From assembly GCA_029866125.1 (NCBI GenBank), contig JARWZZ010000007.1:186001-250000 (forward strand): a stretch of 64,000 nucleotides of DNA. Reading direction: 5' to 3'. Both the position numbers and the translations under genes were made by a program. The notes below the pieces were generated by a model. That model was not told where the DNA came from. It did not search any database and saw only the letters and a list, made by a program, of their open reading frames with translations. The DNA is from Limnobacter sp. (GTDB lineage Bacteria; Pseudomonadota; Gammaproteobacteria; Burkholderiales; Burkholderiaceae_B). This document shows, in pieces, positions 1-10,066 of the stretch. Position 1 is the first letter of the stretch. Each line of letters opens with the position of its first letter.

Positions 1-291
1 GCCGTCAATGCGACTGCCGCCGACATTAATGCAGGCAAAGCCAAGGCCGAAGCACAGTGTGCAGCCTGCCACGCTGCCAACAACGACTGGAACAAGCCGA
101 TTGACCCCAGCTACCCCAAGTTGGCTGGTCAGCACAAAGATTACTTGGCGGAGGTGCTGAAGCAGTACCAAAACGGTGGTCGTAACAACGCCATCATGGT
201 GGGCCAGTCTGCAACTTTGAGCAAAGACGACATCAGCAATTTGTCTGCCTTCTTCGCCTCTTTGCCTGGCGATTTGTACCTGAAGAAGTAA
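1..291 (+). CDS. cytochrome c family protein (C-terminal part, truncated by window edge)
   Basis: Frame 1 is open from base 1 to TAA at 289-291; contains haem-binding CAACH followed by YPKLAGQHKDYLAEVLKQYQNG, typical of cytochrome c4/c553-like proteins. Confidence 0.85.
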   Translation, partial: AVNATAADINAGKAKAEAQCAACHAANNDWNKPIDPSYPKLAGQHKDYLAEVLKQYQNGGRNNAIMVGQSATLSKDDISNLSAFFASLPGDLYLKK

Positions 292-308
292 TGAATTTAA
301 TTGGGTAA

Positions 309-755
309 TTAGGGCTTTTGTACGATATCGCAGTGCTCAAAAATGCACTGAATGTAGCGACTGCTGTCAAAAGCCTGCCCGTTTTTCTGTTGCTGGTAAA
401 TTTGCTCGGCCAAGCACTCAAATACCTGATGGGCCGCAGCATGCTCATCCCCCATCCTTTCACACAAAGCTCGGTAAGCACTGCGAATACCCGGTGGTTG
501 GTCAATGCTGACTTGTTCTTCAACAGCCAAGTGCATGGACAAATGCAGGAATGGGTTGCTTTGACCCTGTTCCACCGCAAAATCCTTCGCAAGTACCTCT
601 TCCTCTGCTTCATCAAAAGTTGAAAAATATTCTGGATGCTTGCTCATCCATTTCAAGGCAATGCTTTCGGCTTCGCTAAGGGCCTGGTCCATGTGGTATT
701 TGCGCCAGCTGTTCAAAAAAAACAAACGGGCTTGGTCACGAGTGGGGTTAAACAT
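309..755 (-). CDS. DUF1841 family protein
   Basis: 148 aa ORF; MFNPTRDQARLFFLNSWRKY...HLSMHLAVEEQVSIDQPPGIR pattern of DUF1841. Confidence 0.75.
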   Translation of the reverse strand: MFNPTRDQARLFFLNSWRKYHMDQALSEAESIALKWMSKHPEYFSTFDEAEEEVLAKDFAVEQGQSNPFLHLSMHLAVEEQVSIDQPPGIRSAYRALCERMGDEHAAAHQVFECLAEQIYQQQKNGQAFDSSRYIQCIFEHCDIVQKP

Positions 756-785
756 TCTGGGTCTAGCTCTATGAATCAGGTTTGG

Positions 786-1868
786 TTAATTTGAGTTGAA
801 TAGACTCACACACAGGCGGTTATTTCTGGGGGGGCTTAGCAATTCATCCGTGTTTTCAAGCCAAGTGGCTTGCCCCAGCAAACCAATCACATGGGTGCGT
901 GGCAAGGCCCTTATCACCTCTGCAACATCGTTTTCGTGTTCGTGGCACATCTGGGTCCGCTCAACGCCCGCCATGATAATGCCAATTTCAGGGGCGCCCT
1001 CAGAAAAGTGCTCGTTAATCAACGGGGCCCACTGCTTAAGCTCGACCGCCATGGCTTTTCCACCACGCTTTGCAAGCCTCACTTTCTGGCCCTTGCTGAC
1101 AGGTGCCGCCAAACTGAGGGTGCCGTCGGGGTTGATTGACATGACGGGGATCCACATTTCGCCTTTGCTGTGAATCACTTGCAAACGCAAGCCCACAGGG
1201 CGTGTCTGTTCGACTGGGCATTGGAGTTGGGCTGAGGCAGGTTTATTTTCCACCTTTAGCAAAAACAGGCCGTTGGTGTCTGTCACTTCTTTGGGTTCGG
1301 TTAAAAACTCCAAGCCTTCAGAGTTCAACACCAATAGCTTGCAGGCATTCAATTGCGCTGCGCTGCGTGTGTCTTTACAAGGGCGTCCGTTGTCAACTCG
1401 GGGGTTGTGTGCGTAGTTTGCACCGTAGGTCAAAAGCCCCATTACATTGGCAGGTACAGCAGGGCCAGTTTGTTCCATGGGTGACCCTGATAGACGCGCA
1501 TCGCCATGGTCAGAATCAGCAAGGCAAAGTGTTAACAGCTCGCTTTTCTTGAGGTTGGACTTGCCTGGTTCAAAATGCTCACCCAGTACCATGACCAGCA
1601 AAGCTGGGTCTTTTCCGTGGAGTTTGCCATCGAAGACCAGCCCGCTTACACATCCACCCCACACATTCATGCAGTTACTGGCACCCACACTCCATTGCGC
1701 CAGCTCAGTCAAACAGTCAGCAAAATGCGTTGTTGCCAACAAAATGACCCGGCTTACATAGTCGCTGTGGCGACGTAGTTTTGACCTTTTAAGGGTTTGC
1801 TCAACAAGGGCTTGGCCGTTTTGTAGGTTTGCTAGCTCAAAAACCTGACCGCAGATTGCATAACTCAT
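786..1868 (-). CDS. FIST-like sensory domain protein (putative)
   Basis: 360 aa ORF overlapping nth by 4 bp; GGCVSGLVFDG and C-terminal layout resemble FIST N/C proteins. Confidence 0.5.
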   Translation of the reverse strand: MSYAICGQVFELANLQNGQALVEQTLKRSKLRRHSDYVSRVILLATTHFADCLTELAQWSVGASNCMNVWGGCVSGLVFDGKLHGKDPALLVMVLGEHFEPGKSNLKKSELLTLCLADSDHGDARLSGSPMEQTGPAVPANVMGLLTYGANYAHNPRVDNGRPCKDTRSAAQLNACKLLVLNSEGLEFLTEPKEVTDTNGLFLLKVENKPASAQLQCPVEQTRPVGLRLQVIHSKGEMWIPVMSINPDGTLSLAAPVSKGQKVRLAKRGGKAMAVELKQWAPLINEHFSEGAPEIGIIMAGVERTQMCHEHENDVAEVIRALPRTHVIGLLGQATWLENTDELLSPPRNNRLCVSLFNSN

Positions 1869-2500
1869 TGTATTGTTTTCTGTTTGAATTCACACAGGTC
1901 AATGATACTGCACTGTTGGCAGTCTGGCTTTCTGGCTTTACAGACATAGCGTCCATGAAGGATTAACCAGTGGTGGGCATTGAGCATGAATTCTGTGGGT
2001 ATAAATTTCAATAGCCTCTTTTCCACTTCCAACACGTTCTTACCCGGCGCAATGCCTGTGCGGTTGGAGACGCGGAAGATGTGGGTGTCCACGGCCATGG
2101 TCAGCTGACCAAAGGCGGTGTTCAAAATGACATTCGCTGTTTTTCTGCCCACGCCGGGCAAACTTTCAAGCGCTTCTCGGTCCTGTGGTACAACGCTGTT
2201 GTACTTGTCCCGCAGTATTTCGCAGGTTTGAATCAAGTGTTTGGCCTTGGATTTGTAAAGCCCAATGGTCTTGATGTAGTTTTCCAAACCCTCTACACCC
2301 AAAGCTGCAATCGCATCCGGTGTGTTGGCCACGGGGAATAACTTTCGGGTGGCAAGGTTCACGCCTTTGTCGGTGGCTTGGGCACTCAGTAGCACGGCGG
2401 CCAGCAGTTCGAAGGGCGTGGTGTATTCCAGCTCGGTTTTGGGGTGGGGGTTTGCGACTTCAAATCTGCGAAAAATTTCAGCGCGTTTTTCTTTGTTCAT
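1865..2500 (-). CDS. nth: endonuclease III
   Basis: LLSAQATDKGVN, LPGVGRKTANVILN, C-terminal CX6CX2CX5C iron-sulfur motif. Confidence 0.95.
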   Translation of the reverse strand: MNKEKRAEIFRRFEVANPHPKTELEYTTPFELLAAVLLSAQATDKGVNLATRKLFPVANTPDAIAALGVEGLENYIKTIGLYKSKAKHLIQTCEILRDKYNSVVPQDREALESLPGVGRKTANVILNTAFGQLTMAVDTHIFRVSNRTGIAPGKNVLEVEKRLLKFIPTEFMLNAHHWLILHGRYVCKARKPDCQQCSIIDLCEFKQKTIQ

Positions 2501-3177
2501 GGGCTTTGGTCTTCTGCTTTGCGGCGCGCACGGGCACGGGCCAAGGCGGCTTCAATAACGGCCTTTTTGGCATCTAGGTTCCCCGCATCTTTGAACTGCG
2601 CAGTTCCTTGCTCAATTTCGGTCAATTTGTTTCGGGCTTTGGCTTCAAGGCGAATTTCGGTGTCTTGTTTTTGACGCACCAAGCGCAAGTTGCGTGCATT
2701 CAAGCGCTGCCGAGCCTCGTCAGCATGTGTTTTAGACCAAACAGCAAATTCGGGAATGAATTCCATCTCGATGCAGTCAACCGGGCAGGGCGGGATACAC
2801 AACTCACAGCCAGTGCACAGCTCGGCAATGACTGCATGGCGCTTTTTGTTGGCCCCAATGATTGCATCCACTGGGCAGGCTTTGATGCACAAAGTGCAGC
2901 CAATGCAGTGTTCGGGTTGAATGACGGCAATGTGCCTTTCGATGGTTTCGCCGCATTCCGGATTGACCGGTTTTTCAGGTAAACCGAGAAGTGCAGACAG
3001 CGCTTGCACAGTGGGCTTGCCGCCAGGCGGACAGCGGTTTAGGTCTGCTCGACCTTCGGCCAATTCGCGCGCATAGGGCAAACAACCCTCAAACCCACAT
3101 TGCCTGCACTGGGTTTGTGGGAGAAGGTTGTCAATTTGCCGAATAAGAGAGGTTTTTTTTCCTGAGGTGTCAGGCAT
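2497..3177 (-). CDS. rnfB: RnfB-type electron transport complex subunit B (ferredoxin-like)
   Basis: LPQTQCRQCGFEGCLPYARELAEG plus two 4Fe-4S motifs (CIGCTLCIKACP, CTGCELCIPPCP). Confidence 0.85.
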   Translation of the reverse strand: MPDTSGKKTSLIRQIDNLLPQTQCRQCGFEGCLPYARELAEGRADLNRCPPGGKPTVQALSALLGLPEKPVNPECGETIERHIAVIQPEHCIGCTLCIKACPVDAIIGANKKRHAVIAELCTGCELCIPPCPVDCIEMEFIPEFAVWSKTHADEARQRLNARNLRLVRQKQDTEIRLEAKARNKLTEIEQGTAQFKDAGNLDAKKAVIEAALARARARRKAEDQSP

Positions 3178-4405
3178 TCGCTTTGATAAATTCAGTGATC
3201 TTGGGATAGATCATTTCACGCCAACGTCGGCCACTGAAGATACCATAATGCCCGCACTCTGGTGCTTCAAAGTGCTGTTTCTTGTCTTCGGGAATGGAAC
3301 TGCACAATTTGTGAGCTGCACGGGTTTGGCCCACTCCTGAAATGTCGTCCAATTCACCTTCGATGGTGAATAGGGCTACATTCTTGATGTCCGAGGGGTT
3401 GACCAATTGGCCGCGTACTTTCCATTCACCACGGGGCAGTGCGTGTTCTTGAAACACGGTTTTAATCGTGTCCAGATAGTATTCGGCTGGCATGTCCAAG
3501 ACGGCGTTGTACTCATCGTAAAACTGGCGGTGGGCTTCTGCGCTTTCACCGTCACCTTCGATCAGGTGCAGGTAAAAGTCATAGTGGCTTTGCGCGTGTT
3601 TGTCTGGGTTCATGCTGACAAAACCCACGTGTTGCAAAAAGCCTGGGTAGACTTTGCGCAAGTAGCCGGGGTAGGTGTGCGGCACCGAGTAAATGACGTT
3701 GTTTTCAAACCAAGAGTAGGGTTTGGTGGTGGCCAGCTTGTTGACTTCAGTCGGGCTTTCGCGCGGGTCAATTGGGCCGCCCATCATGGTCATGGTTTTG
3801 GGCAATTTGGGGTCGTTGTTGGAGGCCATCAAAGACACTGCTGCCATCACAGGCACGGTGGGCTGGCACACGGACATCAAATGAAGGTCTGGGCCCAACA
3901 ACTGGATGAATTCAATCACATAGTGGACGTAGTCGTCCAAGTGGAATGCACCTTCTGAGAGTGGGACCATACGGCCATCAACCCAGTCGGTGACGTACAC
4001 TTCATGGTCGCGCAGTAGGGTGCGTACAGTGTCACGCAGCAGGGTGGAGTGGTGGCCCGACAAGGGTGCTACCACCAATATTTTGGGCTGTACTGAAAGG
4101 GGTTTACCTTCGGCAGGTACCATTTTGCGGAAATGCAGAAGCTTGCAAAATGGTTTGGAGTCTACAATTTCTTGAACAATTGAAACTTCACGGCCTTCGC
4201 TGACTACCGTTTCGATACCAAATTGAGGCTTTTCGTAGTCTTTGCCCAAGCGATACATCAGCTCGAAGCCCGCGGAAATGCGTTTGGACAGTGGTGTGTG
4301 GGCCAATGGGTTGAAGGGGTTGCTGTACATTTTCGAACTCGCTTCCGCCCATATGGTTAGTGGGTTAAGCATGGCTCGTTGCATTTCGTAGATCTGATAC
4401 AGCAT
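3170..4405 (-). CDS. phaZ: intracellular polyhydroxyalkanoate depolymerase
   Basis: MLYQIYEMQRAMLNPLTIWAEA start, DYVHYVIEFIQLLGPDLHLMSVCQPTVPVMAA nucleophile region typical of PhaZ. Confidence 0.9.
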   Translation of the reverse strand: MLYQIYEMQRAMLNPLTIWAEASSKMYSNPFNPLAHTPLSKRISAGFELMYRLGKDYEKPQFGIETVVSEGREVSIVQEIVDSKPFCKLLHFRKMVPAEGKPLSVQPKILVVAPLSGHHSTLLRDTVRTLLRDHEVYVTDWVDGRMVPLSEGAFHLDDYVHYVIEFIQLLGPDLHLMSVCQPTVPVMAAVSLMASNNDPKLPKTMTMMGGPIDPRESPTEVNKLATTKPYSWFENNVIYSVPHTYPGYLRKVYPGFLQHVGFVSMNPDKHAQSHYDFYLHLIEGDGESAEAHRQFYDEYNAVLDMPAEYYLDTIKTVFQEHALPRGEWKVRGQLVNPSDIKNVALFTIEGELDDISGVGQTRAAHKLCSSIPEDKKQHFEAPECGHYGIFSGRRWREMIYPKITEFIKANA

Positions 4406-4489
4406 TACGCCTCCAAAATTATTGCGTTGTATCTTGTGATTATCATTGAATCATTGGTGCAACGCAACAAATTTGAAATGAAAGTGGGT

Positions 4490-5317
4490 TTACCAGTAGT
4501 TTTCGACTGCGATTTCGCCAGGTTTGTTGCGGCGTGCGGGGCCAAAACCCATTGTTTTCAGCGTGTTGCGAATGTCCGTCACCATGTCGGGATTCCCGCA
4601 AATCATGAATCGACTATCCTCTTGGCTAAATTTTAAGCCACTTTTTTCAAGCAACTGTCCATCGGTCAACAAGCTGGTGATGCGTTGGCCAAGCGTGCCA
4701 GCCACCACTTCTCGGGTAACCACCGGTATGTATTGGAAGCGATTTGGCAGGTTATCCACCAGTTCCAACAGCATGGGGTGGGTGTTTAAACCATGGATAG
4801 TTTCTTGGTATACCAACTCCTCGGCGGTGCGGGCGCTGTGGACCAAGATGATGTTTTGGAATTGCTCCCAAGTGGCGGGGTCATGCAATATTGATATGAA
4901 TGGGGCAAGGCCAGTACCAGAACCGAGTAGCCATAAGTCATTGCCAGACTCAAAGCGTGCAGTGGTTAGAAAACCGAAGTTGGTTTTGTCCACAAAGATG
5001 GTGTCACCCACCTTGAGCTGATTTAGGTGCGTGGTAAATGCCCCATCAGGCACAACAATCGAGAAAAACTCCAGATGCTCGTCATAGGGGCTGGAAACCA
5101 TGGAATAGGCCCGCCACACGATGTCAAGTTCATTGGGTAATTGAAGTGTGTTGTTGACGCCAAGCCGCGCAAATTGGCCAGCGGTGAAGCGAAACCCAGT
5201 GGGCCGGGTGCAGGTAAACGAGAAAAGCTTGCCGGGCACCCAAGTGCGAATGCCCGTGATCACTTCCCGCGTGTATTTGTCGCTTATTTGAGTATCGCTT
5301 GGGTTTTCATTTTTCAA
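4490..5317 (-). CDS. fpr: ferredoxin--NADP reductase
   Basis: [35 protein letters not shown]-terminal ENYW. Confidence 0.9.
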   Translation of the reverse strand: MKNENPSDTQISDKYTREVITGIRTWVPGKLFSFTCTRPTGFRFTAGQFARLGVNNTLQLPNELDIVWRAYSMVSSPYDEHLEFFSIVVPDGAFTTHLNQLKVGDTIFVDKTNFGFLTTARFESGNDLWLLGSGTGLAPFISILHDPATWEQFQNIILVHSARTAEELVYQETIHGLNTHPMLLELVDNLPNRFQYIPVVTREVVAGTLGQRITSLLTDGQLLEKSGLKFSQEDSRFMICGNPDMVTDIRNTLKTMGFGPARRNKPGEIAVENYW

Positions 5318-5630
5318 GATACTGCAACTTGTCCTTCACGTCTTTCCAATCGTCGGCGTCGGGCAGGTGTTCTTTCATGCGGGTAATGCTGGGCCAGTTT
5401 TTACCCAAGTCAACGTTCATTTGAATGAATTTGACCTGATCGGCTGGAACATCTTCTTCAGCATAAATTGCATTGACTGGGCATTCGGGAATGCACACTG
5501 CGCAATCGATGCACTCATCCGGGTCGATCACTAGAAAGTTGGGGCCTTCACGGAAACAATCCACAGGGCAAACATCTACACAGTCGGTGTATTTGCATTT
5601 GATACAAGACTCAGTTACTACGTGTGTCAT
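5307..5630 (-). CDS. fdxA: 7Fe ferredoxin
   Basis: [26 protein letters not shown]...[23 protein letters not shown]. Confidence 0.92.
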   Translation of the reverse strand: MTHVVTESCIKCKYTDCVDVCPVDCFREGPNFLVIDPDECIDCAVCIPECPVNAIYAEEDVPADQVKFIQMNVDLGKNWPSITRMKEHLPDADDWKDVKDKLQYLEK

Positions 5631-5887
5631 GGCGCTGTTTGTTTGGAATGTTGTAAACCCAATATTCTAAACGATTCACGCCCTGTCACCAAGTTGAGAA
5701 GTGCGACATGTGGTTCTAATCAAAACGTGACTTCATGCGCATTTAGGCATTTATATGTTCCATCGGTGCGGCATCGGGCTAACCCTAAAGGTCAAAATGT
5801 TCAAGCTGTTCCTATAATGTTAAAAGTTTACAAATTGATTGCCCGCGAATTGTCGCCAAGGCCACCGAATGATTGAAAGGAATCATC

Positions 5888-6586
5888 ATGACTGAACAGG
5901 GAGAGTTGGATGACTCTGCTGCGCGAAGCGAAATATTGTCCAAGGTGCGGGCACTGAAGTCTAAGCCCAATTCTCATGCCGATGTGGCTCGCGCCAATGC
6001 GATGGCTTATATGGCCCGCCACGACAGGGGGCCTAAGCCTTACCCGTGCGCCGATGTGGTGGATTTGTTTGTGACCCGTGCCAAGGACATGCTGAGCACC
6101 GTCAGCATTTTGGATTCAGAAGCGTTGGTGGCCCAGGAATGCCGACGCTACCTGGATGAATCGGGTATCACGACTGAAAAAGTGTCGATTTGGCCCAGTT
6201 TGTCAGGCTTGGATTGGTCTGCGCTGAAAGAGTCCATTGGGGCGTCCATTGAGTTTGGCGCACCCACCGGTTCAGAATTGCTTGGGATCAGCGGTGTGGC
6301 CTACGCTTTGGCGGAAACAGGTACATTGGTGTTTTCCAGCCTGCCAGATGACCCTGCCAGCACGCATTTATTGCCCGAAACTCACATTGCGATTGTTAAA
6401 GCCGAACAAGTTGTTCACTCCATGGAAGATGTGTTTGAACGCATGCGAGTGGAAGGGCGAGCCATGCCGCGTGCTTTGAATTTTGTGTCAGGGCCATCCA
6501 GAACGGCTGACATTGAACAAACCATTGTTTTGGGGGCCCACGGGCCGTACCGGGTGCATGTGATATTGATACGGGCAAACCCATGA
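5888..6586 (+). CDS. LUD-domain (LutC/YkgG-like) protein
   Basis: SGVAYALAETGTLVFSS...LPETHIAIVKAEQVVHSMEDVF...GPSRTADIEQTIVLGAHGP; ATG at 5888 follows an AAAGGAA ribosome-binding site. Confidence 0.85.
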   Translation: MTEQGELDDSAARSEILSKVRALKSKPNSHADVARANAMAYMARHDRGPKPYPCADVVDLFVTRAKDMLSTVSILDSEALVAQECRRYLDESGITTEKVSIWPSLSGLDWSALKESIGASIEFGAPTGSELLGISGVAYALAETGTLVFSSLPDDPASTHLLPETHIAIVKAEQVVHSMEDVFERMRVEGRAMPRALNFVSGPSRTADIEQTIVLGAHGPYRVHVILIRANP

Positions 6587-6596
6587 TGGGCCTCCT

Positions 6597-7757
6597 ATGA
6601 GTACCCAAGGGCGGCGTGGTTTTTTACGTTCCTCGTTGCTGGCCACAGCAGCAGGCGCAGCCACTGTGGGCGGTGCTGGCGTTGTGGGCTCGGCGCAGGC
6701 TGCAGGCGCGGTGGCAGCACCTGCATTGGTTGCGTCAGTCAAGCCAATCGTGTTTAAGTTCCAAAGCTCATGGGCCACTCGTGACATTTTTAATGAATTT
6801 GCCCAAGATTTTGCTAAAAAGGTCAATGACATGTCTGGCGGGCAACTTCGAATTGATGTGTATCCTGCCAACAGCTTGGTGAAGTCTTTTGGTATTCAAA
6901 ATGCCGTGCACAAGGGTCAATTGGACGGTGGGCACGGCGTGCCTACTTACTGGCACGACCGCAATGCTGCATTTTCGTTGTTTGGAAGCGGCCCCAGCTT
7001 TGGTATGAATGCCAACCAGTTTTTGGCCTGGATGAACTATGGCGGCGGGCAGGCCTTGTACGACGAGCTGGTGCAAAAAACCATGAACCTGAACATTCAA
7101 GGTTTTCTCTACGGCCCGCTTGCACCCCAGCCTTTGGGCTGGTTTAAGCAACGGATTGACAAGGTCAAAGATTTGCAGGGCCTGAGGTTTCGAGCGGTTG
7201 GGTTGGCAGCCGAGGTTTTCAAAGAAATGGGATTGCAAACCACCGCTTTGCCCGCACACGATATTGTGGCTTGGTTGGACAAGGGTTTGATCGATGCCGC
7301 AGAGTTCAACAACCCCAGTTCGGACCGCGCATTGGGCTTTCCCAGTGTGTCCAATGTGTGCATGATCCGCAGTTTTCATCAAGCCTGTGAAGTGTTTGAG
7401 GTTATTTTCAATCGAGATCGATTCAACAGTTTAAGTTTTGAATTGCGCTCGATGATCAAATACGCTTTGCAAGCTGCTTCAGCAGACATGAGCTGGAAGG
7501 CAGCGGACCGTTTTTCGACAGATTACGAGGAAATGCGCCGCAAACAGGGCGTTCGGTTTTTCAGTACGCCGGAGGAAATTTTGAAAGCACAGCTGGCAGC
7601 GTGGAAAAAGATCATTCTGCGTGAGTCGGTCAATAGCCCGATTTTTAAAAAAATCATTGAAAGCCAGCAGCGTTTTGCAAAAAAGGCAGTGGGCTTTGAG
7701 TTGGACTTTAGCCCGCCAGTCAGAATGGATTACACCTATTGGTTTGGCGCTTCTTGA
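6597..7757 (+). CDS. TRAP transporter substrate-binding protein (DctP family) with twin-arginine signal
   Basis: RRGFLRSSLLATAAGAATVGGAG signal; FKFQSSWATRDIFNEFAQDFAKKVNDMSGGQLRIDVYPANSLV. Confidence 0.88.
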   Translation: MSTQGRRGFLRSSLLATAAGAATVGGAGVVGSAQAAGAVAAPALVASVKPIVFKFQSSWATRDIFNEFAQDFAKKVNDMSGGQLRIDVYPANSLVKSFGIQNAVHKGQLDGGHGVPTYWHDRNAAFSLFGSGPSFGMNANQFLAWMNYGGGQALYDELVQKTMNLNIQGFLYGPLAPQPLGWFKQRIDKVKDLQGLRFRAVGLAAEVFKEMGLQTTALPAHDIVAWLDKGLIDAAEFNNPSSDRALGFPSVSNVCMIRSFHQACEVFEVIFNRDRFNSLSFELRSMIKYALQAASADMSWKAADRFSTDYEEMRRKQGVRFFSTPEEILKAQLAAWKKIILRESVNSPIFKKIIESQQRFAKKAVGFELDFSPPVRMDYTYWFGAS

Positions 7758-7812
7758 GTGGTTTGCGGTACACTGGGCACAGTAATTTTCCAATCAAAAA
7801 AAGAGACAAATC

Positions 7813-8088
7813 ATGGCCGACATTGAAGCGCGCAGAGCACACTCCCTTTCTTTAGATGAAGCCAGAAAAGTTGCACAACAGCTGGCCGATCAGTTGAAAG
7901 ATCAATTCCAGCTGGACAGCGAATGGCAGGGAAACACCTTGAAATTCAATCGCTCGGGTGTGAAAGGTCACGTACAAGTGTCAGAAAAAGAGGTGGCAAT
8001 TGAAATTTCCTTGGGTTTTATGCTGAAAGCCTTTAAGGGCAAAATTCAAACCGAAGTGACTAAAAACTTGGACAAGATGTTTGCTTGA
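7813..8088 (+). CDS. polyhydroxyalkanoic acid system (PHA granule) family protein
   Basis: 91 aa; HSLSLDEARKVAQQLADQLKDQF...FNRSGVKGHVQVSEKEVAIEISLGFMLKAFKGKIQ. Confidence 0.8.
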   Translation: MADIEARRAHSLSLDEARKVAQQLADQLKDQFQLDSEWQGNTLKFNRSGVKGHVQVSEKEVAIEISLGFMLKAFKGKIQTEVTKNLDKMFA

Positions 8089-9031
8089 GTCGAGCCCTTT
8101 GCGCCAAATAGGTTTGCACTGAAGGGTAGTTCAGCCTAAATCCAATCCGGTGCATGCGTATGCTCCGGATTTTTCTGGATTCCTGCATAAAGCTCCACAT
8201 CATGGGGCTGACCACTTCGCGCACCCTATCGCGGGGCAATCTGGGCGGGCGTTCCAAGCCCAAGGCGTCTGCAACTTGATCAAAATAGTCGCCCATTCTC
8301 ATGGGCGTTTGATCGCAGGCGTTAATGACTTCTCGACTTCCGCCTTTGATTTGGCTCCAAAAAGCCAGCCGCCCCAAGTCCACTTCATGAATGTGGTTGG
8401 ACCAAGAATCATCCTTGGCCTCGATGGCGGGTTGGCGGCTTTTTAATCGATCCACCGGCAAGCGGTCTACACCGTAAATTCCCGGTGCCCTAAGTATTTG
8501 AATGTCGGCCCAACCCATCTTACTGCCGTTAAAAAGTTGATTTTCGTCTGCAATGCGCCGTTTGGCCCTGTCGGACTGTGCGTTTCTGGCGGTAAGCTCG
8601 TCAATCCAGCGCCCATCCACATTGCCGTACACCCCGGTGGTGGACACATAGGTGATTCGAGGTTTGGCAAGGCCGTGAATTTGACTGCGAAAACTACAGA
8701 ACAACTGAATTTGTTTAAGCGAGTGGTCAGGTTTGTCAGACCGGGGGGGCGCCATCCAGATAATGCGACCACCTAAGGCAGCCAGCCTCTTTAAATTTGT
8801 ACGATTTTGGACGTCTGCTTTGATTGGTTTTGCGCCCAACTCACGGAAATGCCGTTTGCGTTCTGCCGTGAGTGGGGAAGGCCTGTAGGTGGCGTTAAAA
8901 TAGACCTGCCCAAAGTGTTGAGGAAGTGTTTGCCCCACCTGTCCGCAGCCTGCAATTGTGATGCGGGTTTGCCGAAAGCGCCGAGTTTTGGCCCTTTTGC
9001 TGAATTGGGGCGTTTGTTGTTGACGGAACAT
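8060..9031 (-). CDS. NAD(P)-dependent SDR/epimerase-like protein
   Basis: RITIAGCGQVGQTLPQHF nucleotide-binding start; YVSTTGVYGNVDGRWIDE; start chosen at MFRQQQ because the longer ORF start overlaps the divergent CDS. Confidence 0.75.
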   Translation of the reverse strand: MFRQQQTPQFSKRAKTRRFRQTRITIAGCGQVGQTLPQHFGQVYFNATYRPSPLTAERKRHFRELGAKPIKADVQNRTNLKRLAALGGRIIWMAPPRSDKPDHSLKQIQLFCSFRSQIHGLAKPRITYVSTTGVYGNVDGRWIDELTARNAQSDRAKRRIADENQLFNGSKMGWADIQILRAPGIYGVDRLPVDRLKSRQPAIEAKDDSWSNHIHEVDLGRLAFWSQIKGGSREVINACDQTPMRMGDYFDQVADALGLERPPRLPRDRVREVVSPMMWSFMQESRKIRSIRMHRIGFRLNYPSVQTYLAQRARLKQTSCPSF

Positions 9032-9037
9032 AGTTGA

Positions 9038-10066
9038 ATGAATCACCGCGTAGAAGTTTTTCCCAGCCAAAAATATTACGAATGTGAGCCTGAGGAAACC
9101 TTGCTCAACTCCGCTTTGCGTGCTGGCATTGTGTTGCCTTATGGATGCAAAGACGGGGCATGTGGATCCTGCAAGGCTGATTTGCTTGAAGGCAGTGTGG
9201 ATTATGGCACGTATCAGCAGAGGGCAATGTCGGAAGAGGAGCGCATACGTGGCAAGGTTTTGACCTGCTGCGCCAAACCATTGGGCCCAGTTAAAATCAA
9301 GGTACGAGAACTTTCCGGTCTGGGCGATATTCCCGTCAAAAAAATGCCTTGCCGTTTGCAGTCAATCGACAAACCTGCTGAGGATGTTGCAGTTTTAAAG
9401 CTGCAGTTGCCCGCCAATGAAGTGTTGCAGTTCAAAGCCGGGCAGTACATTGAATTTATGTTAAGGGATGGATCGCGTCGTAGCTATTCCATGGCCAACG
9501 CGCCTTATGAGGAAGAGGGGCTTGAGCTGCATATTCGCCACATGCCTGGGGGTTTGTTCACTGACCATGTTTTTGGCGCAATGAAAGTGCGGGAAATTCT
9601 TCGCTTTGAAGGGCCAATGGGCACCTTCTTTTTGCGTGAAGACTCGGACAAGCCCGTGGTGCTGCTGGCCAGTGGAACAGGTTTTGCACCCATTAAGTCG
9701 ATACTGATGCAAGCTTTTCACAAGCAATTCAAACGCCAGTTTGTGCTGTATTGGGGGGCCAGAAAGAGGTCGGACATTTACATGATGGAGTTGGTTCAGC
9801 AATGGGCCGCTGAGCATGACAATTTGACTTTTGTGCCGGTGCTGTCAGAGGCAACTGTTGATTGCAACTGGCAGGGCCGGGCTGGGTTTGTGCATCATGC
9901 CGTGATGCAAGACTTTCCCGATTTAAGCCAGCATCAAGTGTATGCCTGCGGTGCACCGGTGATGGTGGATTCCGCAAAAAAAGACTTCGTCGAGAAATGC
10001 GGCCTGCCAGAAGATGAGTTTTATGCAGACTCGTTTACGTCCATGGCTGATTCGTCGCCCAAATAA
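9038..10066 (+). CDS. 2Fe-2S ferredoxin/FAD/NAD(P) oxidoreductase (CDP-6-deoxy-L-threo-D-glycero-4-hexulose-3-dehydrase reductase-like)
   Basis: YGCKDGACGSCKADLLEG 2Fe-2S motif; RSYSMANAPYEEEGLELHIRHMPGG; LASGTGFAPIKSIL. Confidence 0.85.
   Translation: MNHRVEVFPSQKYYECEPEETLLNSALRAGIVLPYGCKDGACGSCKADLLEGSVDYGTYQQRAMSEEERIRGKVLTCCAKPLGPVKIKVRELSGLGDIPVKKMPCRLQSIDKPAEDVAVLKLQLPANEVLQFKAGQYIEFMLRDGSRRSYSMANAPYEEEGLELHIRHMPGGLFTDHVFGAMKVREILRFEGPMGTFFLREDSDKPVVLLASGTGFAPIKSILMQAFHKQFKRQFVLYWGARKRSDIYMMELVQQWAAEHDNLTFVPVLSEATVDCNWQGRAGFVHHAVMQDFPDLSQHQVYACGAPVMVDSAKKDFVEKCGLPEDEFYADSFTSMADSSPK

Noticed and set aside
3407-3958. 183-aa plus-strand ORF antisense to phaZ
   Set aside because: Composition (V/H/G-rich) and full overlap with a strongly supported gene point to a shadow ORF.
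4430-4460. Possible Fur box (TGATTATCATTGAATCATT) upstream of phaZ
   Set aside because: Only a partial match and no iron-related gene downstream; too weak to report as a feature.
9032-9070. Long start of the SDR-like gene
   Set aside because: It overlaps the beginning of the divergent oxidoreductase; an internal Met gives a cleaner start.
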